DNA of 7,751 nt from Acidobacteriota bacterium (GTDB lineage Bacteria > Acidobacteriota > Terriglobia > Terriglobales > Acidobacteriaceae): the NCBI GenBank assembly GCA_003223595.1, contig QHVR01000152.1:1-7751 (forward strand), read 5' to 3'. The number at the start of each line of letters is the position of its first letter. Position 1 is the stretch's first letter. Shown here piece after piece: positions 1 to 6,488 of the stretch. The notes under the pieces were generated by a model. That model was not told the origin of the DNA. It searched no databases and worked only from the letters and a program-made list of their open reading frames with translations. The translations under genes and the position numbers were made by a program.

Positions 1-434
1 CTACGTACCGTCTTTACGACTACGGGCGTCCGCGCGAATTGCATTTGAAAAACGGATTGGCGGCACTGAAAGAAAAGGTCAGCTCCGGTAAAGTGTTACG
101 CCCGCCGCCACGCGAGAGTGCGACCGGCAAGAGCCGCCATGTGCGCCTGGTTGGCGCGCCCTATTTTGCGGTTGACATGTTTGAGGCTAAGGAACCAGTC
201 CATCTGGCAATGCGCGATGATTCTGGCAAGCATTCGGCGCAGATTCTGGTCGCTGTCGAAGGTTGTGGAGTAATCGAAGTGCCTGGCGGCGAGCCCATCA
301 CTCTGGCGAAAGGTGATGCGGTGGTGATTCCCGCATGCCTGGAGAAATTTGCGGTGCGGCCGCAATGGAATTTGGAATTGTTGCGGGCGTATGTGCCCGG
401 GAAGCCATATCCGGAGCCCGAGACGAGACTCTAG
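1..434 (+). CDS. manA: Mannose-6-phosphate isomerase, type I (3' part)
   Basis: This is the C-terminal part (143 residues, read in frame from base 3) of a cupin-fold, zinc-dependent phosphomannose isomerase, which interconverts fructose-6-P and mannose-6-P in the cytoplasm. The fragment opens with TYRLYDYGRPRELHL, the motif that in this family carries a conserved active-site arginine. It continues with a second cupin half that includes ILVAVEGCGVIEV, the GDAVVIPA turn and a final strand LELLRAYVP. The stop is TAG at 432-434. The N-terminal zinc-binding cupin half lies upstream of the window, so metal ligands cannot be checked. The gene is followed 14 bp later by the guanylyltransferase gene and then by a phosphomannomutase, so the three consecutive steps to GDP-mannose are adjacent. 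The call is secure from the motif and the context. The exact subfamily cannot be judged from the fragment. Confidence 0.88.
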   Translation, partial: TYRLYDYGRPRELHLKNGLAALKEKVSSGKVLRPPPRESATGKSRHVRLVGAPYFAVDMFEAKEPVHLAMRDDSGKHSAQILVAVEGCGVIEVPGGEPITLAKGDAVVIPACLEKFAVRPQWNLELLRAYVPGKPYPEPETRL

Positions 435-448
435 CAACTGGTACCACT

Positions 449-1558
449 TTGAAGAAAGAAATCAATTTCTATCCCGTGATTCTGGCGGGCGGACGGGGCA
501 CGCGATTCTGGCCGCTCAGCCGCAAGAAGCGAGCGAAACAGTTGCTGGCGCTCGACGGCAAGGAGACCATGATCCAGCAGACGCTGGCCCGCCTGTTGCC
601 CCTCGCATCCGCCCGCAAATTCTGGATCATTACCAATCAAGATCTAAGACCGGCGATTGCCAAACAGTTGCCCCGCGTGCCCAAAAATCAGTTGATCGCC
701 GAGCCCATTGCCCGGAACACAGCCCCGGCCATCGGGTTGGCAGCATTTCTTCTCTTGCGCCAGTATCCCTCGGCGGTGCTCGGTCTGTTTCCTTCGGATC
801 ACGTTATCGCCGATGAGAAACGTTTTCGTGAAACCTTGCAGCGCGGCATAAAACTCGCGGCCGCGGGCGCGAACATTGTTGTGCTCGGCATTCGCCCCAC
901 ACGCGCGGAAACCGGCTATGGATACATCGAGGCCGGAGGGGCATATCAGGGCGAGGCCTTGCGCGTGCGCCGCTTCACCGAGAAGCCCGATGCCACGAAG
1001 GCGGATGAGTTCGTTAACGCGGGCAATTATTTCTGGAACAGCGGAATGTTTCTCTGGAGCGCGCGCACCCTGGCCGACGCCTTGAAGGAGCATCTGCCCG
1101 TGACCGCAACCCTGCTCGAAGAGATCGCCGCCACGTTTGGCACCAACCGGTTCCCCGCTACATTCCGCAAACTGTATCCGAAATGTGAAAACATCAGCGT
1201 GGATTATGCCGTGCTCGAGCCCCGTTCGGCGAAGGGGGAAGAGGCTGGGAACATCTTCTGTCTTCCCGCGGATTTTGGCTGGAACGACCTCGGATCCTGG
1301 ACCGCACTGCATGAGCATCAAACCGCCAAAAGCAGCCCCCCGGAGGAGAATGTCATGGTCTCATCCGGTACGTTCCTCTTGAATGCGCGCGGCAATTACG
1401 TGCATGCTCCAGGAAAATTTGTGGCCGCAGTAGGCGTCACCGATCTGGTGGTAGTGGAGACGCCGGATGCCTTGTTGATCACCACCCGGCAACAGGCCCA
1501 GGATGTCGGAAAAATTGTGAAGTATCTCGACGAAAAGAAAATGACTAAGCTGACGTAG
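449..1558 (+). CDS. manC: Mannose-1-phosphate guanylyltransferase (GDP-mannose pyrophosphorylase)
   Basis: The enzyme makes GDP-mannose from mannose-1-P and GTP. Counting from the TTG at 449, the protein has 369 residues. The nucleotidyltransferase signature AGGRGTRFWPLSR lies at residues 13-25. AEPIARNTAP is at 84-93, FPSDH at 114-118, GYGYIE at 156-161, FTEKP at 176-180, YFWNSGMFLW near 194-203, SVDYAVLE at 250-257 and GWNDLGSW at 277-284. The C-terminus is a short tail, and there is no fused isomerase cupin, so this is the single-domain form that needs a separate ManA. An ATG-initiated reading from 335 is open, but it overlaps manA by 100 bp and adds 38 residues unlike the family. The TTG at 449 puts the usual short N-terminus just before the signature, 14 bp after the manA stop. 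No clear Shine-Dalgarno precedes it, so expression is probably coupled to manA. Function is very likely; the start is moderately sure. Confidence 0.9.
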   Translation: MKKEINFYPVILAGGRGTRFWPLSRKKRAKQLLALDGKETMIQQTLARLLPLASARKFWIITNQDLRPAIAKQLPRVPKNQLIAEPIARNTAPAIGLAAFLLLRQYPSAVLGLFPSDHVIADEKRFRETLQRGIKLAAAGANIVVLGIRPTRAETGYGYIEAGGAYQGEALRVRRFTEKPDATKADEFVNAGNYFWNSGMFLWSARTLADALKEHLPVTATLLEEIAATFGTNRFPATFRKLYPKCENISVDYAVLEPRSAKGEEAGNIFCLPADFGWNDLGSWTALHEHQTAKSSPPEENVMVSSGTFLLNARGNYVHAPGKFVAAVGVTDLVVVETPDALLITTRQQAQDVGKIVKYLDEKKMTKLT

Positions 1559-1657
1559 TTTCAAGTGTCAAGTTTCGAGTTTCGAGTTCGGCGCTCTGAA
1601 ATCGAACCTTTGAAACCTCAAACTCGAAACCTGAAACTCGAAACTCGACACTCGACA
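1559..1657. repeat. Heptad-repeat inverted array filling the manC-pgm spacer
   Basis: Directly after the manC TAG come four 7-bp units at 1559-1586: TTTCAAG, TGTCAAG, TTTCGAG, TTTCGAG. After a spacer of about 20 bp, seven units of the complementary type follow at 1609-1657: TTTGAAA, CCTCAAA, CTCGAAA, CCTGAAA, CTCGAAA, CTCGACA, CTCGACA. The two halves form a long imperfect inverted repeat. For example, 1565-1588 is complementary to 1635-1658 at 22 of 24 positions. The RNA could fold into a long hairpin between the two genes, but it lacks a T-run and is not a classic intrinsic terminator. Simple-sequence heptads of this kind recur in acidobacterial intergenic regions as far as I recall. Function is unknown: attenuation, mRNA protection and passive repeat expansion are all possible. 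Confidence 0.85.
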
Positions 1658-1668
1658 CTGACTTCCAC

Positions 1669-3084
1669 ATGACCCAAGAAATCAAATTTGGCACCGACGG
1701 CTGGCGCGGCATCATCGCCGACGACTTTACGTTTGCGAACGTGCGCCGCGTTGCCGGAGCAATCGCTTCATATGTGCAGAAATATGAGAACGCCCAACGC
1801 GGAGTGATTGTCGGCTACGATGCGCGTTTTGCCTCGCCCCAGGCGGCGCGAGTGGTCGCCGATGTGGTCGCCGCTGCCGGAATTCCAGTGAAACTCGCCA
1901 ACGATTACACTCCCACCCCTGCAGTCTCATACGCGGTCAAGCAGCAGGGGGCCGCGGGCGGCGTAATGGTCACTTCCAGCCACAATCCCTGGAACTGGAA
2001 CGGCGTGAAGTTCAAGGCCCACTTCGGCGGTTCTGCTACCCCTGCCATCATGAAGAAGATCGAAGAAGAAATGGCGGCGGGCGCTGCCCCAAAGGGAACC
2101 AGAGCTGCGGTCCAGGAAGTTGATCTTAAGAAGGATTACGTGACTGCCGTCTGCGCCTTCGCCGGCATGGACCTGATCGCGAAAACCAAGTTCAAGTTTG
2201 CGGTGGACGCAATGTACGGTTCCGGCCGCGGCGTTCTCCCCGGAATTTTTGCCGAACGCGGCGTGCAATGTGTTGCGATTCGTCAGGAGTTGAACCCGCT
2301 GTTCCCCGGGATTAATCCGGAGCCCATCCAGCCGCACACCCGAATGCTGCAGGACACGGTGGTGCGCGAGAAGTGCGACGCGGGGCTGGCCACCGATGGT
2401 GACGCCGATCGCATCGGCGCAGTCGCGGAGGACGGCACCTTCATCGACTCCCACAGAATTTTTTGCGTATTATTGCGTTGGCTACTGGAACGAAAGAAAT
2501 GGCCCGGCGAGGTTGTGCGCGCGTTCAACACCACGGGCATGATCGATCGCATCGCCGCCAAACACGGGCGCAAGCTGCACGAGACCTCCATCGGTTTCAA
2601 GTACGTTGCTGACCTGATGATGGAACGCGAAATCCTGATGGGCGGCGAAGAGTCGGGCGGTATTGGCTATTCGCGATTTCTCCCGGAACGCGACGGAGTG
2701 TTGAACTCTCTTCTGCTGGCCAACGTCATGGCGGAAGAAGGCAAACCGCTGGGGCAGTTGGTCGCCGATCTACAGCGTGAATTCGGCCCTCACTATTACG
2801 GCCGCAGCGATCTGCACATTCCGGAGAACATGAAGCAAAGCGCGATTCAGCGCGCTCGCGCGGACGGCACGCAAGGCTTGGGGCGCTATCGCGTACTCAA
2901 GAAAGAGCACATGGATGGCGTGAAGTTCTTTCTCGATGCGCCCACGAACGGCAACGGCGCCAACGCCTGGGTCTTGTTCCGCGCCTCTGGAACCGAACCC
3001 CTGCTGCGCTTGTATACCGAAGCTTCTTCGCCTGAGTTGGTCAGTGAGTTTCTTCGTATCGGGGAGACTTTCGTCAGGGAGTAA
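1669..3084 (+). CDS. Phosphomannomutase/phosphoglucomutase (alpha-D-phosphohexomutase)
   Basis: This 471-residue protein of the alpha-D-phosphohexomutase superfamily moves phosphate between C6 and C1 of a hexose through a phosphoserine. All four family signatures are present: the N-terminal GTDGWRGII at residues 8-16; the phosphoserine loop VTSSHNP at 101-107 with S104 as the likely catalytic serine; the magnesium loop DGDADR at 243-248; the sugar-recognition loop GGEESGG at 325-331; and the phosphate-binding RASGTEP at 438-444 in the last domain. The GTDGWRG form is typical of the PGM/PMM branch and unlike the GTDGIRG of GlmM. Sequence alone cannot separate mannose from glucose specificity. 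Its place after manA and manC argues for mannose-6-P to mannose-1-P (a ManB role), and dual specificity is common. The ATG lies only 11 bp beyond the heptad array, with no recognisable Shine-Dalgarno site. Confidence 0.9.
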   Translation: MTQEIKFGTDGWRGIIADDFTFANVRRVAGAIASYVQKYENAQRGVIVGYDARFASPQAARVVADVVAAAGIPVKLANDYTPTPAVSYAVKQQGAAGGVMVTSSHNPWNWNGVKFKAHFGGSATPAIMKKIEEEMAAGAAPKGTRAAVQEVDLKKDYVTAVCAFAGMDLIAKTKFKFAVDAMYGSGRGVLPGIFAERGVQCVAIRQELNPLFPGINPEPIQPHTRMLQDTVVREKCDAGLATDGDADRIGAVAEDGTFIDSHRIFCVLLRWLLERKKWPGEVVRAFNTTGMIDRIAAKHGRKLHETSIGFKYVADLMMEREILMGGEESGGIGYSRFLPERDGVLNSLLLANVMAEEGKPLGQLVADLQREFGPHYYGRSDLHIPENMKQSAIQRARADGTQGLGRYRVLKKEHMDGVKFFLDAPTNGNGANAWVLFRASGTEPLLRLYTEASSPELVSEFLRIGETFVRE

Positions 3085-3119
3085 AAACATACCCTCAGTA
3101 AGCGCAGCCTGATCTTCCC

Positions 3120-3129
3120 TCGCATGCGA
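3120..3129. other. 10-bp perfect palindrome upstream of the M48 protease gene
   Basis: TCGCATGCGA reads identically on both strands and ends 17 bp before the ATG at 3147, in the 62-bp spacer after the mutase gene. It could be a small operator or simply chance. I see no convincing -35/-10 pair in this spacer and no T-rich terminator. Confidence 0.25.
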
Positions 3130-3146
3130 TACTTCTAACTAGAACC

Positions 3147-4292
3147 ATGGCCGACGCTCATACCTCCATGCAGCCCGATTCACCGGAAGCCCGACGCTAC
3201 AACCGAATTCGACGCTGGCTTGGCATCGGCGAGTTTGCTCTGGGTTTTGCATTCCTCGTTATCCTGCTGGTGACCCGATGGTCGGATTCTCTGCGCGATC
3301 TTGCCTACCGGCTGGGCTTTCAAAATTATTCTTTCTCTCTTTTTGTCTATCTGGTCTTGCTACTGGGAATCAGCAAGGCGCTAGGAATAGGGCTGGATTA
3401 TTACGGCTTCCGCCTGGAGCGCAGGTTCAAGCTCTCCAACCAGAGATTTTCCGCTTGGGCTTGGGACGAGATCAAAGGTTTTCTGCTCGGATTAGTCCTC
3501 GGCGCCATCGTCGTCGAGTTGGTCTACTTGTCGATCCGGCAATGGCCCCTGCACTGGTGGATTCTGGCATGGGCCTTGTTCATGGGCCTGTTTATCCTGC
3601 TCGCGCAGCTGGCGCCAGTTGTGCTGTTTCCGATCTTCTACAAATTTGAGCCGCTCGATAACGAGGACCTGCGAAGGCGGCTGGTGATCTTGAGCGAGCG
3701 CGCGGGCACCCGCGTCCGCGGCATCTATCGCTGGAAACTTTCGGAGAAAAGCAAAAAAGCGAATGCCGCCCTCACCGGTCTGGGCAACACCCGGCGAATT
3801 ATTCTCGCCGACACCCTGCTCGATAACTACACGCCGGAAGAGATCGAGTCCGTGCTGGCCCATGAACTCGGCCACCACGTGCACAAGCACATTTTAAAAA
3901 GCATCCTGGCGCAGACTGGCATCACCTTGTTCGGATTTTGGGCAGCCAACTGGACCCTGCACTATGCCGTGGACCAGCGCAGGTTTGAAGAGTTGTCGGA
4001 TTTTGCCAACCTGCCGCTTTTCGCGCTTGTTTCGGTGGTCCTGTCGTTTCTGCTGATGCCGGTGCTCAACGCCTTTTCACGATTCAATGAACGCCAGGCA
4101 GATCGCTACGCCTTTGAGTCCACCTCGAGCGTGGAGCCGTTTATCTCTTCCATGAACAAATTGGCGGAACAAAATCTGGCGGAGCGTACGCCCTCGAAGT
4201 GGGTGGAATGGTTCTTTCACTCGCATCCCTCGATCTCCCGGCGTCTGGAGGCGGCAGAAGAATGGGGCAAGACTCAACACGCGCATTCGTAA
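3147..4292 (+). CDS. M48 family zinc metallopeptidase, Ste24/CAAX-protease-like, integral membrane
   Basis: The 381-residue protein has the Ste24 layout. Hydrophobic segments fall near residues 28-43, 62-82, 112-130 and 135-162. A catalytic domain carries HELGH at 239-243 (zinc ligands H239 and H243, catalytic E240), followed by hydrophobic stretches near 252-270 and 288-306. The third ligand lies in NERQAD at 314-319 (E315). The region before HExxH (KKANAALTGLGNTRRIILAD, 203-222) matches the conserved substrate-cleft segment of Ste24 and HtpX proteins, and HPSISRRLEAAEEW near the end is the usual M48 tail. In eukaryotes Ste24 trims prenylated CAAX proteins. Bacteria lack this substrate, so a role in membrane-protein quality control is more likely, by analogy. 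It begins 62 bp after the mutase stop and is followed 2 bp later by the lactamase gene, probably on one transcript. ATG 3147 is chosen; ATG 3168 is a possible alternative. Confidence 0.92.
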   Translation: MADAHTSMQPDSPEARRYNRIRRWLGIGEFALGFAFLVILLVTRWSDSLRDLAYRLGFQNYSFSLFVYLVLLLGISKALGIGLDYYGFRLERRFKLSNQRFSAWAWDEIKGFLLGLVLGAIVVELVYLSIRQWPLHWWILAWALFMGLFILLAQLAPVVLFPIFYKFEPLDNEDLRRRLVILSERAGTRVRGIYRWKLSEKSKKANAALTGLGNTRRIILADTLLDNYTPEEIESVLAHELGHHVHKHILKSILAQTGITLFGFWAANWTLHYAVDQRRFEELSDFANLPLFALVSVVLSFLLMPVLNAFSRFNERQADRYAFESTSSVEPFISSMNKLAEQNLAERTPSKWVEWFFHSHPSISRRLEAAEEWGKTQHAHS

Positions 4293-4294
4293 CC

Positions 4295-5200
4295 ATGAAA
4301 TTCCTCTGCCTTTGCCTTCTGCTGTGCTTTTATTACCCTGCTTTCTGTCTTGGACAAACCCGTACGACTCCTTGTGCAAGGTGCGTGCAGTGGAACCGAC
4401 CGCAGAAGCCATTCCGCATCTGGGGAAACACGTTCTACGTCGGCCCTCATGGGCTGAGTTCGATCCTGATTACGTCTGACCATGGCCACGTATTGATTGA
4501 CGGTGCCCTTCCCGAGTCGGCGAAGCAGATTGCGGCGAATATCCAGTCCTTGGGATTCCGGATTGCAGATGTGAAGCTAATACTGAATTCACACGTCCAC
4601 TTTGATCACGCCGGCGGAATCGCTGAATTGCAACGCATGAGCGGCGCGAGAGTGGAAGCGAGCGAGTGGAGCGCAAAAGTGCTGAGCCACGGCGGGGTCG
4701 GCAAAGGCGACCCGCAATTTGCAGGAGGAACTCCCATCCCGCCCGTGGCGAACGTCCAAAGGTTTCGTGATGGCGAGCAGATTCGAGTCGGGGAAATCGT
4801 GATCACCGCTCATTTAACCCCCGGGCACACTCCAGGAGGCACAACTTGGACCTGGAAGTCCTGTGAGGGAGCGGCCTGCCGGAATATGGTTTATGCCGAC
4901 AGTTTGGCGCCCATCTCCTCCGACGGGTTCCGATTTTCCAGCAGCAGCGATTATCCCCACGCGCTCCCGGAGTTCGAAAAGAGCTTTACGTTTTTGGAGA
5001 CGGTGCCCTGCGATATCCTGATCACAACCCACCCGGAAGCCTCGTCATTGTGGGATCGCCTTCAATCGCGAGACAAGGGACTCACCCCGGATCCCCTGGT
5101 TAACCTCAGCGCATGCCGGGAACTCGCACGGCAGGCACGCGCGTCGCTGCGAGACAGATTGGCCGAAGAGCACGTGCAGGGCGAGCATCACTCCAAGTGA
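4295..5200 (+). CDS. Subclass B3 metallo-beta-lactamase, exported
   Basis: This 301-residue secreted hydrolase is predicted to open the ring of beta-lactams in the periplasm. A signal peptide covers about residues 1-20 (MKFLCLCLLL core, cleavage probably near CLG-QT). Zinc ligands match the B3 pattern: HVHFDH at 100-105 supplies H100, H102, D104 and H105 (standard H116, H118, D120, H121); H178 in TPGHTPGG is H196; H246 in ITTHPEAS is H263. B3-specific segments include PFRIWGNTFYVG at 39-50, LIDGALPESA at 67-76, LGFRIADVK at 86-94 and YADSLAPISSDGFRFS at 200-215, where serine replaces the B1/B2 cysteine. C190 and C195 could form a small disulphide. An open in-frame extension back to 4199 runs inside the protease gene. 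ATG 4295, which begins a clear signal peptide, is preferred. No Shine-Dalgarno is seen, and the 2-bp gap suggests translational coupling. Activity is not proven by sequence. Confidence 0.9.
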   Translation: MKFLCLCLLLCFYYPAFCLGQTRTTPCARCVQWNRPQKPFRIWGNTFYVGPHGLSSILITSDHGHVLIDGALPESAKQIAANIQSLGFRIADVKLILNSHVHFDHAGGIAELQRMSGARVEASEWSAKVLSHGGVGKGDPQFAGGTPIPPVANVQRFRDGEQIRVGEIVITAHLTPGHTPGGTTWTWKSCEGAACRNMVYADSLAPISSDGFRFSSSSDYPHALPEFEKSFTFLETVPCDILITTHPEASSLWDRLQSRDKGLTPDPLVNLSACRELARQARASLRDRLAEEHVQGEHHSK

Positions 5201-5203
5201 TGC
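5185..5203. terminator. Perfect 8-bp hairpin at the convergent lactamase/kdsB junction
   Basis: GCATCACT at 5185-5192 and AGTGATGC at 5196-5203 pair perfectly around a 3-base loop, spanning the lactamase stop codon (5198-5200). The kdsB stop lies 10 bp further on, reading the other way. Its position between convergent genes fits a shared bidirectional terminator. There is no T-run on either side, so it would be a non-canonical one. Confidence 0.4.
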
Positions 5204-5212
5204 CGAAGTGAA

Positions 5213-5932
5213 TCAGCGTGTCTTCAGAATCTCCATCACCCGCCGCAGGTCCTCCTCCGTATCCACGCCAACGCTGTCGTAAGGCGTCTCGCCCACATAG
5301 ATAGGAATTCCATTCTCCAGGAAACGCAACTGTTCCAGCCGCTCGCTGTTTTCCAGGAAAGATTCGGATAGGCTCACAAATTTGTCCAGCGCAGGCTTGC
5401 GATAGGCATATAGCCCGAGATGTTTGAAATATCGCGGATTGGAATTGTCGCGGTCGAAGGGAATGGTAGCGCGGGAAAAATACAGCGCGCGCCCCTTTAA
5501 ATCGGTAACCACTTTAACGGCATTCGGATTCGCAATATCGGGGTCGGCGGCGGGCGTTATGAGCGTACCAACCTGTACGGCCGGGTTCTCCATAACCTGC
5601 AGCAGCCTGCCGATCTGCTCGGCGCGGACCAGCGGTTCGTCGCCTTGCACGTTGATGTAAACATCGGCCGACTCAGTATTGGATATCTCATGCACGCGCT
5701 CGGTTCCGCTGCGATGCTGGGATGAAGTCAGCCGCGCGTTCCAGCCATGCTGGCGGCACGCGGACATGATCTCGTCCGAATCGGTCGCAATGATCACCTC
5801 TGAGAGCAGCGGCGATAAACGCACAGCTTCGTAAACCACCCCGATCAGCGGTTTGCCCATCACATCGCGCAGCATTTTGCGGGGTAGACGAGTCGACGCC
5901 AGGCGTGCAGGAATGACGGCGATGGTTTTCAT
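5213..5932 (-). CDS. kdsB: 3-deoxy-manno-octulosonate cytidylyltransferase (CMP-KDO synthetase)
   Basis: The enzyme activates KDO with CTP for the inner core of lipopolysaccharide, in the cytoplasm. At 239 residues it is close to the E. coli enzyme. Family landmarks are complete: IPARLASTRLPRKML at 7-21 (nucleotide-binding loop), ATDSDEI at 49-55, HRSGTERV at 73-80, NVQGDEP at 94-100 (metal-binding aspartate), YFSRATIPFDR at 151-161, KHLGLYAYR at 170-178, SERLEQLRFLENG at 196-208 and GVDTEEDL at 222-229. The ATG at 5932-5930 starts 6 bp after the stop of the upstream VOC gene with no good Shine-Dalgarno, so co-transcription and coupling are likely. It converges on the lactamase gene, with 12 bp between the stop codons. 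It indicates an LPS-bearing outer membrane. Confidence 0.96.
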   Translation of the reverse strand: MKTIAVIPARLASTRLPRKMLRDVMGKPLIGVVYEAVRLSPLLSEVIIATDSDEIMSACRQHGWNARLTSSQHRSGTERVHEISNTESADVYINVQGDEPLVRAEQIGRLLQVMENPAVQVGTLITPAADPDIANPNAVKVVTDLKGRALYFSRATIPFDRDNSNPRYFKHLGLYAYRKPALDKFVSLSESFLENSERLEQLRFLENGIPIYVGETPYDSVGVDTEEDLRRVMEILKTR

Positions 5933-5938
5933 GAATTC

Positions 5939-6322
5939 TCAGGCGCGCAAATTCAGAGCGGTGGGATGGGACGGCTGGTACAGTCCGATGTGAGCTCCGC
6001 TGGGCAACGGAATCGTTGTCGATGTCCCCCAGGGTGCGCTCTGGATCGCGGTGCATTGGATTTCTTTCGCCCTGAGATCGCTAATCATCAAGCCGAGATC
6101 GTCGCACATCAGGTAAAGCACCGCGCCCAGCAAATCGTGTCCGCCATGTTTCTGGGAAAACTCCTCCTGGCTGGGGTGGATCGCCGCTTCGGACGAAGGC
6201 ATGGCAAAGATCAGCCAGCCCTCACCCATCTCAATGAAGCGCAAGCTGAGAACGTCGCGAAAGAAGGCCCGGTCGGCTTCCGGATTCTTGCTGTAGAAAA
6301 GAAAATGAGCGCCAGTAAACAT
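5939..6322 (-). CDS. VOC (glyoxalase/bleomycin-resistance fold) family protein
   Basis: The 127-residue protein begins MFTGAHFLFYSKNPEADRAF and continues FFRDVLSLRFI. This is the beta-alpha opening of a vicinal-oxygen-chelate module: a first strand, then the helix with the A-x-x-FF-x-D-VL pattern. GEGWLIFAMP (34-43), AAIHP (46-50), LYLMCDDL (69-76) and HIGLYQPSHPTA (111-122) mark the second half. Members bind a metal or small molecules and include glyoxalases, dioxygenases and antibiotic-sequestering proteins. The actual substrate cannot be read from the sequence. ATG 6322 gives the usual start right at the first strand. ATG 6349 would add 9 residues, and the open frame to 6445 would run across the tRNA promoter. 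The gene precedes kdsB by 6 bp and is probably co-transcribed with it; whether the link is functional is unknown. Confidence 0.82.
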   Translation of the reverse strand: MFTGAHFLFYSKNPEADRAFFRDVLSLRFIEMGEGWLIFAMPSSEAAIHPSQEEFSQKHGGHDLLGAVLYLMCDDLGLMISDLRAKEIQCTAIQSAPWGTSTTIPLPSGAHIGLYQPSHPTALNLRA

Positions 6323-6329
6323 GTGCCAG

Positions 6330-6335
6330 AGTATA
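6330..6335 (-). promoter_or_regulatory. Possible -10 box for the VOC-kdsB operon
   Basis: On the minus strand TATACT ends 7 bases before the ATG at 6322. Transcription from such a box would begin at or next to the start codon, giving a leaderless mRNA, which would fit the lack of a Shine-Dalgarno at normal distance. A matching -35 hexamer at 16-18 bp is not visible, so this is tentative. Confidence 0.35.
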
Positions 6336-6355
6336 TCCGGTCCCCTCATCGCAGT

Positions 6356-6384
6356 TTGACCAATTTTGCGCGCTTTCTTAGAAT
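6356..6384 (+). promoter_or_regulatory. Sigma70-type promoter reading into the tRNA gene
   Basis: TTGACC at 6356-6361 and TAGAAT at 6379-6384 are separated by exactly 17 bp, a near-consensus housekeeping promoter. Transcription would start near 6391, leaving a leader of roughly 98 nt before the tRNA at 6489. No coding gene starts in between on this strand, so the tRNA is the evident target. The promoter sits in the divergent region upstream of the VOC gene. Confidence 0.65.
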
Positions 6385-6488
6385 GAAATCGGACGTAACG
6401 CTCCGCCTGGCTCGTTGCTTCCGTGCCGCGAATGGCTAGCTCCATGCTGGCCGGGTTTCTTTCGCGAATTCCCGAATTACAGGCAAGT

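Noticed and set aside
644..1321. 225-codon open frame opposite manC
   Set aside because: It is a shadow of a well-supported gene in a GC-rich sequence. Its protein shows no family motif and would require complete overlap with manC.
1559..1657. CRISPR array or transposon ends
   Set aside because: The units are 7 bp with no unique spacers, no cas gene is near, and there is no transposase or target-site duplication. It is simple-sequence repeat DNA.
1927..2454. 175-codon open frame opposite the mutase
   Set aside because: It overlaps a gene with all catalytic motifs intact. The translation is arginine- and histidine-rich without recognisable domains.
4199..4294. N-terminal extension of the lactamase into the protease gene
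   Set aside because: The extension reads the protease codons in another frame and would bury the clear signal peptide that begins at ATG 4295.
4295..5200. Lactonase or glyoxalase II instead of beta-lactamase
   Set aside because: All MBL-fold enzymes share HxHxDH, but the YADSLAPISSDGFRFS and PFRIWGNTFYVG segments and the signal peptide are specific to subclass B3 lactamases.
6323..6445. Longer VOC protein starting at 6445
   Set aside because: The extra 41 residues are arginine- and lysine-rich, unlike the family, and would cover the tRNA promoter at 6356-6384.
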